Shown: piece after piece, positions 17,004-25,149 of the stretch
How the letters are laid out: each line of letters begins with the position of its first letter
Numbering within the stretch: position 1 is the stretch's first letter
NCBI RefSeq assembly: GCF_003633895.1
Contig: NZ_RBID01000003.1
Location: 1 to 55,337 of the forward strand
Length of the DNA stretch: 55,337 bases
Reading direction: 5' to 3'
From: Vogesella indigofera
Lineage (GTDB): Bacteria; Pseudomonadota; Gammaproteobacteria; Burkholderiales; Chromobacteriaceae
Notes under the pieces: generated by a model
What the model was told of the DNA's origin: nothing
The model's database searches: none
What the model saw: the letters and a program-made list of their open reading frames with translations, nothing else
Position numbers and translations under genes: made by a program

Positions 17004-18233
17004 TCAGCGGAGGCCCTGCAAAAAGCGTCTGGCCAGCACCGCGTAGTCGTGCTTCGCCAGCACGTAAGCCTTGCCGGCGGCGCCCATGCGGCCGCGCTGG
17101 TTCGGCGTCAGCGCCGCCAGTCGTTGCAGGCCGTCGGCGATCGCCGCCGCGTCTTCCGCCGCCACGCTGATGCCGGCACCGGCATCCAGCACCATGTCGT
17201 TGCCGGCCTCCACCGAATGCAGCACCGGCTTGGCCGCCATCAGGTAGTCGAACAGCTTGTTGGGGTTGATGCCGAAGCGGTAGATCGGCAGCTTGCGCCA
17301 GCCGATGTACAGCGCGTCGCACTCGGCCAGAAACGCCGGCACCGCACGCTTGGCAATCGACGGCAGGAAGCTGACATTCTGCAGCCCCAGTGCCTGCGCC
17401 TGGCTGACCAGTGCTGCCTTGTCCGGGCCGTCGCCGACCAGCACGATGTGCACGCCGCTCTCCTGCGGCAGCTGGCTGGCCGCCTGCAGCAGGAAGTCCA
17501 GCGCGTTGGCCAGGCCGTGGCCGCCGGCATAGCCGACGATGAAGCGCTTGTCGGCTTTCAGCTGCGCCAGCTGCTGGTGGTGCTCGGCCGGCAGCGGCTC
17601 GCTGGCGCCCTGCCACTCGGCGACGTCCACGCCGTTGGGAATCACCACGTATTTTTCCGGCGCCATGCCGTGCGCCAGCATGTAGTCGCGGGCGCAGGGC
17701 AGCATCGACACCACGGTGTCGGCCTTGCGGTAGCCGAAGTCTTCCGCCCACTGCAGCAGGCGGATGAACGGGTGCTTCGGGCTCATGCCGCCCACCTCCA
17801 CCGGTGTCAGCGGCCACAGGTCGTGCACCTCGTACACCAGCCTGGCGCCGGTCTTGCCGGCGATGAACGCCGCCGGCACGGTATCCAGCGGGTAGGTGGA
17901 CGAGGCGATCACCACGTCCGGCCGCCATTGTTTGAAATAGCGCCCGGACAGGCCCATCACCCGGCCGAGGAAGCGGAAGATGTTGAGCACCCGCTTCAGG
18001 CCGTTGCCTTCGTAGCTGGGCGTCTTGCACCAGGTGTAGCGGATGCCGTCGATGTCCTCGTCGGCGTAGTTGGCCGCCAGCGTCGGGTTGTGCTGGCGCA
18101 GGTGCGAGTAGTCCGCCGCCACGATGTGGACTTCGTGCCCGGCCTTCACCCATTCACGGGCCAGGTAGTAGGGGCGGAATTCCATGCCGTGCCGCGGGCT
18201 GCCGGCGTAGTGATTGATGTAGAGAATGCGCAC
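17004..18233 (-). CDS. Glycosyltransferase family 4 (WbuB-like)
   Basis: 409 residues with a GT-B fold. The N-terminal domain (MRILYINHYAGSPRHGMEFRPYYLAREWVKAGHEVHIVAA) matches WbuB/WcaI-like L-FucNAc or related transferases. The C-terminal nucleotide-binding domain has GYAGGHGLANALDFLL and GINPNKLFDYLMAAKPVLHSV, where the family's EX7E-type region is expected. It adds one sugar to the lipid-linked oligosaccharide on the cytoplasmic side. Donor and acceptor cannot be assigned. Starts 18 bp after the DUF1345 gene ends. Confidence 0.85.
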   Translation of the reverse strand: MRILYINHYAGSPRHGMEFRPYYLAREWVKAGHEVHIVAADYSHLRQHNPTLAANYADEDIDGIRYTWCKTPSYEGNGLKRVLNIFRFLGRVMGLSGRYFKQWRPDVVIASSTYPLDTVPAAFIAGKTGARLVYEVHDLWPLTPVEVGGMSPKHPFIRLLQWAEDFGYRKADTVVSMLPCARDYMLAHGMAPEKYVVIPNGVDVAEWQGASEPLPAEHHQQLAQLKADKRFIVGYAGGHGLANALDFLLQAASQLPQESGVHIVLVGDGPDKAALVSQAQALGLQNVSFLPSIAKRAVPAFLAECDALYIGWRKLPIYRFGINPNKLFDYLMAAKPVLHSVEAGNDMVLDAGAGISVAAEDAAAIADGLQRLAALTPNQRGRMGAAGKAYVLAKHDYAVLARRFLQGLR

Positions 18234-18251
18234 GTTATCGGGTCTGTTCGG

Positions 18252-18938
18252 TTAAGGGGTCAGCGACATCAGCCCGGCGGCGATGTTGATCATCAGCGCC
18301 AGCACCGTGGTGTTGAAGGCAAACGACAGCATGCAGTGCAGGGTGCCGATGCGGCGCATCGCGCGCGAGCTGAGCGCGACATCCGCGGTCTGCGCCGAGG
18401 TGCCGATCACCACGGAAAAGTAGAAAAAATCGCTGTAATTCGGGGTTTCCTGGCCGGGAAAATCCAGCCCCGGCGGCTGGCGACGGTGCCGCGCCAGAAA
18501 ATAGCTGTGCGCGTAGTGCAGCGCGAACATGGTCTGCGTGAACAGCCACGAGGTGACGATGGTCAGCCCGCTCAGCGCGATATGGCCGAGGCGCTGCACG
18601 CCGCCCAGCGGCCGCGCCAGCGACAGCTCGACCACGATCGCCAGCAGGCACACCAGCGCCGACAGCACCACCAGCAGCAGCAGCACGTGGCGGCCCTCGT
18701 CCTGCACCTGCGCGTGGCGGTGGATCTTGTCGTCGTCGCTCTGTCGCATCATGTGCGCGGCCAGCAGCAGGTAGAGGCAGGCGCCGCCGTTCCAGCCGAC
18801 CAGAAAGGCGGTCAGCGGCGGCATCGGGCTGAACCACGGCGCCAGCCGCGCCAGCAGCACGCCAAACAGGATGGCAACCAGCAGGCGCGGATGGGCACGC
18901 AGCAGACGCAGCGGCAGGCTGGTATGGGGTCGGTTCAT
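18252..18938 (-). CDS. DUF1345 family membrane protein
   Basis: 228 residues with about five membrane segments. The C-terminal half carries the DUF1345 signature: NYSDFFYFSVVIGTSAQTADVALSSRAMRRIGTLHCMLSFAFNTTVLALMIN. Function unknown. ATG at 18938 has GGGAG 6 nt upstream; a GTG 7 codons earlier is the alternative. It is not an expected part of a glycan cluster and may be a passenger with the next gene. Confidence 0.85.
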   Translation of the reverse strand: MNRPHTSLPLRLLRAHPRLLVAILFGVLLARLAPWFSPMPPLTAFLVGWNGGACLYLLLAAHMMRQSDDDKIHRHAQVQDEGRHVLLLLVVLSALVCLLAIVVELSLARPLGGVQRLGHIALSGLTIVTSWLFTQTMFALHYAHSYFLARHRRQPPGLDFPGQETPNYSDFFYFSVVIGTSAQTADVALSSRAMRRIGTLHCMLSFAFNTTVLALMINIAAGLMSLTP

Positions 18939-18965
18939 CGCAGGCTCCCGCTCAGGCACGACGGT

Positions 18966-19403
18966 TCACGGTTCCAGCCCGGCGCCGCGCTGCATGCGCT
19001 TCCAGTCGTTGCGGGCAAACCACACCCCCAGTATCGACCAGATCATGCCGTCGCTCATCAGCCGTTCCGAGGTCGGGATCGCGCCGCTGTAGGCCCAGTT
19101 CATGCCCACCATCAGGCAGGCCAGCGCCATGCCCTTGCTGGCGAGGCCATAGGCGAACAAAAAGCGCAGCTGGCCGCCGGCGGCGACACGGCGCCAGCGC
19201 GCGTAGTCGTTGTCGCGCAGCTTCGCGAACCAGGCGTTGCTGCGCAGCTGCCAGATCGCGTACACCATCGCCACCACCAGGTGGGTGGCGACATTGCCCA
19301 GCGTCAGCGGCATGTCGTACAGCCCCCAGTGCAGCAGGGTAAACAGCAGGCCCAGCGGCAGCGACACCAGCAGCAGGGTTTGCGGGGCGGTTTGCCAGTT
19401 CAT
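18966..19403 (-). CDS. Hypothetical membrane protein, 145 aa
   Basis: Not recognised. Three to four hydrophobic segments (about 8-28, 35-50, 80-102 and 118-130) with short charged loops and WARWRR-type basic patches. ATG at 19403 has a strong AAGGAG site. It lies 10 bp after the glycosyltransferase gene and 27 bp before the DUF1345 gene, which is similar in type. Confidence 0.65.
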   Translation of the reverse strand: MNWQTAPQTLLLVSLPLGLLFTLLHWGLYDMPLTLGNVATHLVVAMVYAIWQLRSNAWFAKLRDNDYARWRRVAAGGQLRFLFAYGLASKGMALACLMVGMNWAYSGAIPTSERLMSDGMIWSILGVWFARNDWKRMQRGAGLEP

Positions 19404-19413
19404 GTCGTCTCCT

Positions 19414-20523
19414 TCATGTCGTCACCTGCAGCTGGCGGTACAGCGCCAGCAGTTTGTCGGCCTCGGCGGCCCAGCTGTATTTGGCCAGCACCGCACGCTT
19501 GCCGGCCTCGCCCATCGCCTGCGCGCGCGCGTCGTCGGCCAGCAGCGTGGCGATGGCGTCGGCGATGGCGCGCGGGTCCTGCGGATCGACCAGCAGGCCG
19601 CAGCCGGCATCCTCGACGATGCCGCGCCACAGCGGGAAATCGCTGGCGATCACCGGCATGCCGGCGGCCATGTACTCGAACAGCTTGATCGGCAGCGACT
19701 CGACGTAGCTGGGCGTCGGCAGCAGCGTCACCAGCCCGATCTTGCTGGCGGCCAGCACCTCGGCCACGCCGGCACGGTCCAGCACGCCCAGATCGTTGAC
19801 GCGGCTCCAGCCGGCCTCGCGCTGCAAGGCGGCCTTCAGGTCCGGTTCGCTCCAGATGCCGGCGAGATTCAGCCGGGTATCGGAATCCGGCAGCGCGGCG
19901 ATGATCGGCTCGATGCCGCGGGTACGGCTGATGCCGCCCAGGTAGCAGGCCTCGTTGCGACGACTGCTCCACGGCGTGTCGCGCACCAGCTCGGCCAGGA
20001 TCGGGTAGTTGCAGACGTCGATGCTACGGCGCGCACCAGCGCGCGCGAAGCGCTCGCGGATCACCGGCGTGGCGGCGACGATGGCGTCGAAACGGCGCGC
20101 GGCGTAGTCCTCCAGCGTTTCCACCCCGCGCGACACCCACGGCCGCGCCATGCCCGGTATCCAGTGCTTGGCCAGCACCTGGCGCGGCACGTCCTCGTGC
20201 ACGTCGTAGACGATGCGGATGCCTGCCTGCTGCAGGCGCAGCGCGGCAGGGATCAGCTCCGGGTCGTGGAAGTGCGCGACGTCCGGCATCAGCGCCAGCG
20301 CCTTGTCGTACACCCGCTTCACCGTGCCGGTCATGCGCGACAGGCGACCGCCGGATTTGGCGCCGACGTCGTGCAGGCGCACGTCGCGGTTGATCTCGTC
20401 GCCCAGCCCGTCGGCGACGATCAGGTGCACCTCGTGCCCGGCGGCGGCCAGCGTGGCGCACTCCTTCACGAAGATGCGGATGTCGTGGCGCGGGTGGGCG
20501 CTGCTGAGATGGGCAATTTTCAT
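19414..20523 (-). CDS. Glycosyltransferase family 4
   Basis: 369 residues with a GT-B fold: MKIAHLSSAHPRHDIRIFVKECATLAAAGHEVHLIVADG at the N-terminus, DVAHFHDPELIPAAL in the acceptor domain, and SLPIKLFEYMAAGMPVIASDFPLWRGIVEDAGCGLLVDPQDP in the donor domain (the EX7E region). It likely adds a sugar during oligosaccharide assembly at the cytoplasmic membrane; specificity unknown. I start it at 20523 (MKIAHLS), whose ATG overlaps the stop of a 34-codon ORF (ATGA). The frame continues 25 codons upstream through AT-rich DNA, but without family similarity. Confidence 0.85.
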   Translation of the reverse strand: MKIAHLSSAHPRHDIRIFVKECATLAAAGHEVHLIVADGLGDEINRDVRLHDVGAKSGGRLSRMTGTVKRVYDKALALMPDVAHFHDPELIPAALRLQQAGIRIVYDVHEDVPRQVLAKHWIPGMARPWVSRGVETLEDYAARRFDAIVAATPVIRERFARAGARRSIDVCNYPILAELVRDTPWSSRRNEACYLGGISRTRGIEPIIAALPDSDTRLNLAGIWSEPDLKAALQREAGWSRVNDLGVLDRAGVAEVLAASKIGLVTLLPTPSYVESLPIKLFEYMAAGMPVIASDFPLWRGIVEDAGCGLLVDPQDPRAIADAIATLLADDARAQAMGEAGKRAVLAKYSWAAEADKLLALYRQLQVTT

Positions 20524-20624
20524 TTTCTTACCATCATGACTGGTAGCGTTACCCCATCCGAACTCAGCTGAGATGGGTACATGATTAATAACAAACACAA
20601 CAAACTTTTAATTAGCAACTTCAT
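20520..20624 (-). CDS. Small ORF, 34 aa, hydrophobic
   Basis: ATG at 20624 is preceded by AAGGAGG with a 6-nt spacer, among the strongest ribosome binding sites in the window. The peptide starts MKLLIKSLLCLLLIMYPSQL and ends PVMMVRK, so it resembles a tiny signal or membrane peptide. Its TGA overlaps the ATG of the next glycosyltransferase, which lacks a good site of its own. It could be a small membrane protein, a leader peptide for coupled translation, or the decayed end of a lost gene. The DNA is AT-rich. Confidence 0.5.
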   Translation of the reverse strand: MKLLIKSLLCLLLIMYPSQLSSDGVTLPVMMVRK

Positions 20625-20660
20625 AAAATCCCTCCTTGGTTCAGAGAGATCTAGTTTGAG

Positions 20661-21776
20661 CTATGTTTTGCGCGACTCACCCTCGGAATTCGGGGGGTAA
20701 CTCCTCGAATTAGAGGGTGTTTTAAGAATTTCCTTATATAAACTGGCAAAGCGCGCCATGTTCGGCTGGTGCAAGCCCTTGTCCGCCACCAGCCGGCGGT
20801 TCAGCGCGACCGCTTCCGCCAGCTGCGCGTCGTCGGCGGCGCGCAGCAGCTGGGTTTTCAGCGCATCGCCCAGCCGGCCCACGTCCTCGACGATGGCGCC
20901 GTTGACGCCGTCCAGCACCCACTCCAGGTTGGCCGGCAGGTTGGACAGCACCGGCAGGCAGCCGTGGCCCATCGCCTCCAGCAGGCTGATGCTGGTGGCG
21001 TCGCTCTGCGGCACGCTGACGAACACGCGCGCGTCGCGGTACAGCCCGGCCAGCACTTCCGGCGCGACAAAGCCGGTGAAGTTCACGCGGCCAAGGCCGA
21101 GCCTGGCGGACAGGGTCTTGAGGCTTTCCGTCTCCTCGCCGCTGGCGGCCACGGTCAGCGACCAGCCGGCAAAGCGGGCGTCGGCTTCCACCTCGGCCCA
21201 GGCGCGCACGATGCTGTCGATACGGTATAGCGGTTTGTGCAGGCGGCAGGACAATACCTGCAGCGGCTTGGCGGCGATGTCCGGCGCCGGCGGCAGCGCG
21301 TCCATGCCGAAATTGAGCACGTCCATGCGGGCAATCGGCGCCAGCTGGCGGCACACCGCCGCCATGTTGAGCGAATCGCTGGTCACCGCGCTGGCGGCGG
21401 CAAGGTTGGCCGCAACCAGGTGTTTCATGAAACGGTTCTGCTGCGGCAGCAGCAGCACGTCCGAGCCCCAGCAGGTCAGCAGCCACGGCAGCTTGCGCCC
21501 GGCCAGCGCGCGGCGCGCGTGCCAGGCCACGCTGTTGGCCTGGTGCACGTGCACGATGTCGGGCTGCACCGCATCGATCAGGCCCGCGATCTTGCCGGCG
21601 GTAGCCAGCGCCTTGAGGCTGAAATCCACCTGCAGCACGCGGCCAAGGTTGGCCGCATGGTAGCGCGCCGGCAGCTCGCCGCTGGTGACAAGGTGGATTT
21701 CGTCCACGTGCGGCGCGATGCCGGCGAGGTAGCGGAAGGTGTGCACCGAGGCGGAGCCGATCAGCAGCAGTTTCAT
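20661..21776 (-). CDS. Glycosyltransferase family 4
   Basis: 371 residues, GT-B fold: MKLLLIGSASVHTFRYLAGIAPHVDEIHLVTSG, DIVHVHQANSVAWHA, then in the donor domain VFVSVPQSDATSISLLEAMGHGCLPVLSNLPANLEWV, an EX7E-like region. Adds one sugar in glycan assembly; specificity not deducible. The start overlaps the upstream aminotransferase stop by ATGA. The last ~15 residues (SNSRSYPPNSEGESRKT) are encoded in AT-rich DNA with an imperfect inverted repeat and look like a frayed tail. It contains two exact 13-mer copies. Confidence 0.85.
   Translation of the reverse strand: MKLLLIGSASVHTFRYLAGIAPHVDEIHLVTSGELPARYHAANLGRVLQVDFSLKALATAGKIAGLIDAVQPDIVHVHQANSVAWHARRALAGRKLPWLLTCWGSDVLLLPQQNRFMKHLVAANLAAASAVTSDSLNMAAVCRQLAPIARMDVLNFGMDALPPAPDIAAKPLQVLSCRLHKPLYRIDSIVRAWAEVEADARFAGWSLTVAASGEETESLKTLSARLGLGRVNFTGFVAPEVLAGLYRDARVFVSVPQSDATSISLLEAMGHGCLPVLSNLPANLEWVLDGVNGAIVEDVGRLGDALKTQLLRAADDAQLAEAVALNRRLVADKGLHQPNMARFASLYKEILKTPSNSRSYPPNSEGESRKT
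20678..20719. repeat. Imperfect inverted repeat at the glycosyltransferase 3' end
   Basis: CACCCTC (20678-20684) and GAGGGTG (20713-20719) are perfect outer arms, with GGAATTCG and CGAATTA partly pairing inside. It lies over the C-terminal codons, without a T-run. Confidence 0.4.
21412..21424 (+). repeat. 13-mer repeat copy (exact)
   Basis: AAGGTTGGCCGCA inside the glycosyltransferase at 20661-21776, encoding part of VAANLAAAS. Confidence 0.8.
21645..21657 (+). repeat. 13-mer repeat copy (exact, in the 18-bp near-palindrome)
   Basis: AAGGTTGGCCGCA within GCGGCCAAGGTTGGCCGC, second copy in the same glycosyltransferase gene (AANLGRV region). Confidence 0.8.
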
Positions 21777-22999
21777 GCGGGGTCCTTGTGCTGGCGCAGC
21801 AGTTCAGCCAGCGCCCGGCTCAGTCGCGCCAGCTTGCGTTCCAGCTGCGCGTCGGCGGCGACGGCGATGTTCATCGGCAGGTTGAGCACGCTGGCGGCCA
21901 GCCGCTCGCCGTGCGGCGCGCTGCCGGCGACATAGCCGTGGCGGAACGAGCCGGCGGGGTGGATCACGTCGTCGAACCACACCCCGATGTTCAGGCCGCT
22001 GGCGACGGACAACTGCCGTGCCAGCGCCGCCTTGTCCGTCACCGCGAACGGCAGCGCGAACGGGTAGCGCACCCAGTGGGTGCCGACCGGCGCCGGCCAC
22101 TGCAGCAGCTGCGGCAGCGCGGCCAGCGCACGCTGGTAGCGGACGGCCAGTTGCTGCTTGTGCACGATACTGGCCGCCAGCGTTGGCAGCTGGCGGCGCA
22201 GCAGCACCGCCGACAGCAGCGGCATCGCGCGTGGCGGATGCGGCTCGCCGCGCGCCACTTCGCCGTCGCCGGAGCGGTAGACCATGCCCAGCCGCCGTAC
22301 CGCGGCCATGGTGCAGCGCCCCAGCAGCGGCCAGCGTGCGCTCAGCAGGTGCGCCTTCAGCGTCGCCGCCAGCCGCCACTCGTCGCCGCACGGCAGCTCC
22401 GGCAGCGCCGCGGGCAGCAGCTCGCTACCGGCCGGCAACAGCGCCATGCCGCCGATGCCGCCGGTGAGGTTTTTCGAGTATTCGAAGCTGAAAAAGGCGC
22501 CGTCGTGATAGGTGCCCAGCCATTGCCCGTCGCACTTGGAAGCAAAACCGTGCGCGGCGTCGTCGACAAAGCGCACGTGGCGCTGTTTTTCGCGCAGCCA
22601 GGTCGGCACTTCGCAGGCGATGCCGAAGTTGTGCGGCACCACCACCACGCGGGTGCGCGGCGTGATCGCGGCGTCCAGCGCCAGCCAGTCGAAATTGAGG
22701 CTGTCGCGGCCGACATCGACGAAACGCAACGTGGCGCCGGTCGGCGGCACTTGGTTGGGCACCACCACGCAGGTGAACGCCGGCACGATGACCTCGTCGC
22801 CGGCCTGCACCCCGTGCAGGCGTAGCAATGCGCCAAAGGCGGCGCGGCCGCTGTCGAACAGCACGATGCGGCCAACCTCGACCTCGAACAGCTGCGCCAG
22901 CTCGATGCGCAGCGCGGCGCGGTGATGGCGGCGACCGGCGAGCATCGCCGGGAAGGCGGACAGGAACTGCCAGATGCTCAGCGAATTGGCGGTCAGCAT
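21773..22999 (-). CDS. DegT/DnrJ/EryC1 family aminotransferase
   Basis: 408 residues, divergent from the other two DegT proteins of the locus. The PLP lysine is in FFSFEYSKNLTGGIGG; VDDAAHGF is the PLP-ring and pyridine-nitrogen region; VIVPAFTCVVVPNQV is the substrate strand. It probably aminates a keto-sugar nucleotide or another carbonyl precursor; the target cannot be set from sequence. The stop overlaps the downstream glycosyltransferase start (ATGA), and the start overlaps the acyltransferase stop by 7 nt, so it is part of a tightly packed run. Confidence 0.85.
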   Translation of the reverse strand: MLTANSLSIWQFLSAFPAMLAGRRHHRAALRIELAQLFEVEVGRIVLFDSGRAAFGALLRLHGVQAGDEVIVPAFTCVVVPNQVPPTGATLRFVDVGRDSLNFDWLALDAAITPRTRVVVVPHNFGIACEVPTWLREKQRHVRFVDDAAHGFASKCDGQWLGTYHDGAFFSFEYSKNLTGGIGGMALLPAGSELLPAALPELPCGDEWRLAATLKAHLLSARWPLLGRCTMAAVRRLGMVYRSGDGEVARGEPHPPRAMPLLSAVLLRRQLPTLAASIVHKQQLAVRYQRALAALPQLLQWPAPVGTHWVRYPFALPFAVTDKAALARQLSVASGLNIGVWFDDVIHPAGSFRHGYVAGSAPHGERLAASVLNLPMNIAVAADAQLERKLARLSRALAELLRQHKDPA

Positions 23000-23517
23000 A
23001 GCGCCTTCACCTTTCTCGCCGGCTGGCCGGCGTACAGCCCGCCCGGTGCCAGCTCGCCCTTGACCACGCTGCCGGCGGCGACCACCACGTTGTCGCCGAT
23101 CACGGCGCCGGGCAGCACGATGACGCCGGCGCCGATGAACACGTTATTGCCGATGCGGATGTCGCCGTCGGTGTGACAATCGACAAACGCCGTCGCCGTC
23201 ACGTCGGCGGGAATCGCGTTGCTGTGGCAGAACAGCATGCAGCGCGGGCCAATGGCGACGCGCGCGCCGATCTGCAGCCGGTTGCCGCCGATCAGACAGT
23301 AGAAATGCGGTGCAATATGGCTGTGCGCGCCGAGCACCAGGCGGCCGGCGCCGTGGGTCAGCACCTCGCCGCCCCAGTACAGCCGCGCGTGCTCGCCCAG
23401 CTGCAAGGCCGCCGGCACCACGCTGACCGAAGGGTTGACCCGCGCCGAGGCGGCGAGGCGGGCTCCGCGCCACACCAGCCACTGGCGCCACAGCAACAAC
23501 AGCACGCGCTTAAACAT
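22993..23517 (-). CDS. Left-handed beta-helix acyltransferase
   Basis: 174 residues with hexapeptide repeats over roughly 45-165 (for example LVLGAHSHIAPHFY, IRIGNNVFIGAGVIVLPGAVIGDNVVVAAGSVV) and the closing motif LYAGQPARKVK. This is the NodL/WcaF/Maa-type trimeric O- or N-acetyltransferase fold using acetyl-CoA. The ATG at 23517 has GAAAGG upstream and gives an 8-nt overlap with the flippase gene; 18 earlier codons are open but unlikely. It could acetylate the glycan or a sugar nucleotide, and is a candidate to complete a bacillosamine-type residue. Confidence 0.8.
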   Translation of the reverse strand: MFKRVLLLLWRQWLVWRGARLAASARVNPSVSVVPAALQLGEHARLYWGGEVLTHGAGRLVLGAHSHIAPHFYCLIGGNRLQIGARVAIGPRCMLFCHSNAIPADVTATAFVDCHTDGDIRIGNNVFIGAGVIVLPGAVIGDNVVVAAGSVVKGELAPGGLYAGQPARKVKALC

Positions 23518-24802
23518 CGGACCTTTCCCGCAGCCGCAGCAGGCGGAACACCCACGCCAGATACGCCGCAAAATAGAGTGTCATCACCACCGCCATCACG
23601 CGAAACGCCAGCATGGCGTCGCGCCCGGCGACATACACCGCGGCAAACACCGCCAGATTGACGATGACACCGCACAGCACAAACAGGAAGGAGGCGCGCT
23701 GACGGCCGATCACCATCGGCACCATGAACGCCGGGCCGACGATGAAGGCGGCGGCGAAGTACGGCGCCAGGTTGGCCGCAATCTCGCCGGCGGCCAGCCA
23801 CGGCGCGCCGAACACCAGCGCGAACAGCGGCCCGCCCCACAGCGCCAGCACGCCGAACGGCACGACCGACAGCGCCGCCAGCACCAGCACCGCGCGCTTG
23901 AGCAGGCCGGACAGCGCGCGGCCGGACGCCGCCGCCTCGGCCAGATCGCGGAACACCACCTGCGCCACCGCCTGCCCCACCAGCGCCGCCGGCAGTTTCA
24001 GCACCCGCAGCACCAGCGCGTACTGGCCGACGATGGCGGCGCCGGACAGCGCCGACAGCAGCGCCAGCATCAGCGAATCCTGGAACGCCACCACGAAGGC
24101 GTGCGGCGTGTTCACCAGCGGGAATTCGCGGTAACGCCGCGCCTCGGCCAGCAGCGCGGCACGATCATGACCGCGCAGCCACGGCAGGCGCGCCGCGACG
24201 TCGGCACGCGCCAGCGTCAGCAAGGCGATGGCCTGGCCGGCCAGCTGCGACAGGATCAACCCGCTGGCGGCGAGGCCGGACCAGCCGGCCGCCACCTGCA
24301 GCAGCGACACGCCCAGCGACTGCACCACCCGCCCTTGCGCGTTGGCCGCATAGCGGCGCTGGCGGTTGTTCCACGCCGTCCACGCCGCCACCGCGCCTGC
24401 CAGCCACACGCCCAGCGGCAGCAACGGCAGCCACGGCGCCAGCTGCGGCGCGCCGAGCAGGCCGGCGATGGCGTCGTGCCACGGCCAGAACAGCGGCAGC
24501 GTCAGCAACAGCAGGCCGGTGTTGATCGCCAGCGCCAGCAGCATCAGCCGCGCCGCTTCCGGCTCGGACTTGGGCAGCACCACCGCCATGTCGTAACGCG
24601 CGGTGGCGATCACCGCCAGATTGGACAGCCAGGCGACGAACACCGCCAGCACGCCGAAATCGGCCGGCGTGTACAGCCGCGTCAACAGCGGCGCAAACAG
24701 CAGCGGCAAGGCCTGCGCCAGCGCCGCGCCGCTGGCCAGCGTCGCCACATGGCGCATGAAGCCGCCTGCGGCCAACCTTTGACGCAGCACGCTCAAGCTC
24801 AT
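23510..24802 (-). CDS. Polysaccharide flippase (Wzx/MATE-like, oligosaccharide export)
   Basis: 430 residues with about twelve membrane segments. The N-terminal ATLASGAALAQALPLLFAPLLTRLYTPADFGVLAVFVAW is typical of Wzx/PST-family lipopolysaccharide translocases, which flip undecaprenyl-linked oligosaccharide across the inner membrane. It is the only flippase in the locus. The start overlaps the DUF3147 stop (ATGA), and the end overlaps the acyltransferase start. A 13-mer copy near the N-terminus encodes part of QRLAAGG. Confidence 0.85.
   Translation of the reverse strand: MSLSVLRQRLAAGGFMRHVATLASGAALAQALPLLFAPLLTRLYTPADFGVLAVFVAWLSNLAVIATARYDMAVVLPKSEPEAARLMLLALAINTGLLLLTLPLFWPWHDAIAGLLGAPQLAPWLPLLPLGVWLAGAVAAWTAWNNRQRRYAANAQGRVVQSLGVSLLQVAAGWSGLAASGLILSQLAGQAIALLTLARADVAARLPWLRGHDRAALLAEARRYREFPLVNTPHAFVVAFQDSLMLALLSALSGAAIVGQYALVLRVLKLPAALVGQAVAQVVFRDLAEAAASGRALSGLLKRAVLVLAALSVVPFGVLALWGGPLFALVFGAPWLAAGEIAANLAPYFAAAFIVGPAFMVPMVIGRQRASFLFVLCGVIVNLAVFAAVYVAGRDAMLAFRVMAVVMTLYFAAYLAWVFRLLRLRERSDV
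24767..24779 (-). repeat. 13-mer repeat copy (exact)
   Basis: TGCGGCCAACCTT inside the first codons of the flippase gene. Confidence 0.8.
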
Positions 24803-25149
24803 AACAGCTGGATACCGGCCAGCCGCAGCAGCCAGGCGAAGGCGGCAAACAGCAGCATGGTCAGCAGCACGCTGGCGCCCAGCGCCAGCCAGAAGCCCAG
24901 CCGCGCCTGCAGCCAGGGAAAGACCAGGAACATCGGCAGCGTCGGCAGCACGTACCAGAAGGTATACCAGGCGTGGTTAGCCACCTTGGCTTCCGGCTGC
25001 CGCTCCAGATGCAACCAGATCAGCGTCAGCACCGTCACCAGCGGCAAGGACGCCAGCAGCGCGCCCAGCTTGTCACTGCGCTTGGCCAGCTCCGACACCA
25101 GCACCACCATGGCGGCGGAAACCAGGTACTTGAACGCCAGATACGCCAC
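24799..25149 (-). CDS. DUF3147 family membrane protein
   Basis: 116 residues with four membrane segments. The N-terminal AFKYLVSAAMVVLVSELAKRSDKLGALLASLPLVTVLTLIWL is the DUF3147 signature. Function unknown. It follows the wbpE-like gene without a spacer and overlaps the flippase start, so it is embedded in the operon, although the family is not usually counted as a glycan enzyme. Confidence 0.8.
   Translation of the reverse strand: MAYLAFKYLVSAAMVVLVSELAKRSDKLGALLASLPLVTVLTLIWLHLERQPEAKVANHAWYTFWYVLPTLPMFLVFPWLQARLGFWLALGASVLLTMLLFAAFAWLLRLAGIQLL

Noticed and set aside
16758-19688. A 976-codon plus-strand open frame antisense to glycan genes
   Set aside because: It is opposite four genes with clear families, is His/Arg/Gln-rich as expected for the complement of GC-rich codons, and has no domain or start signal.
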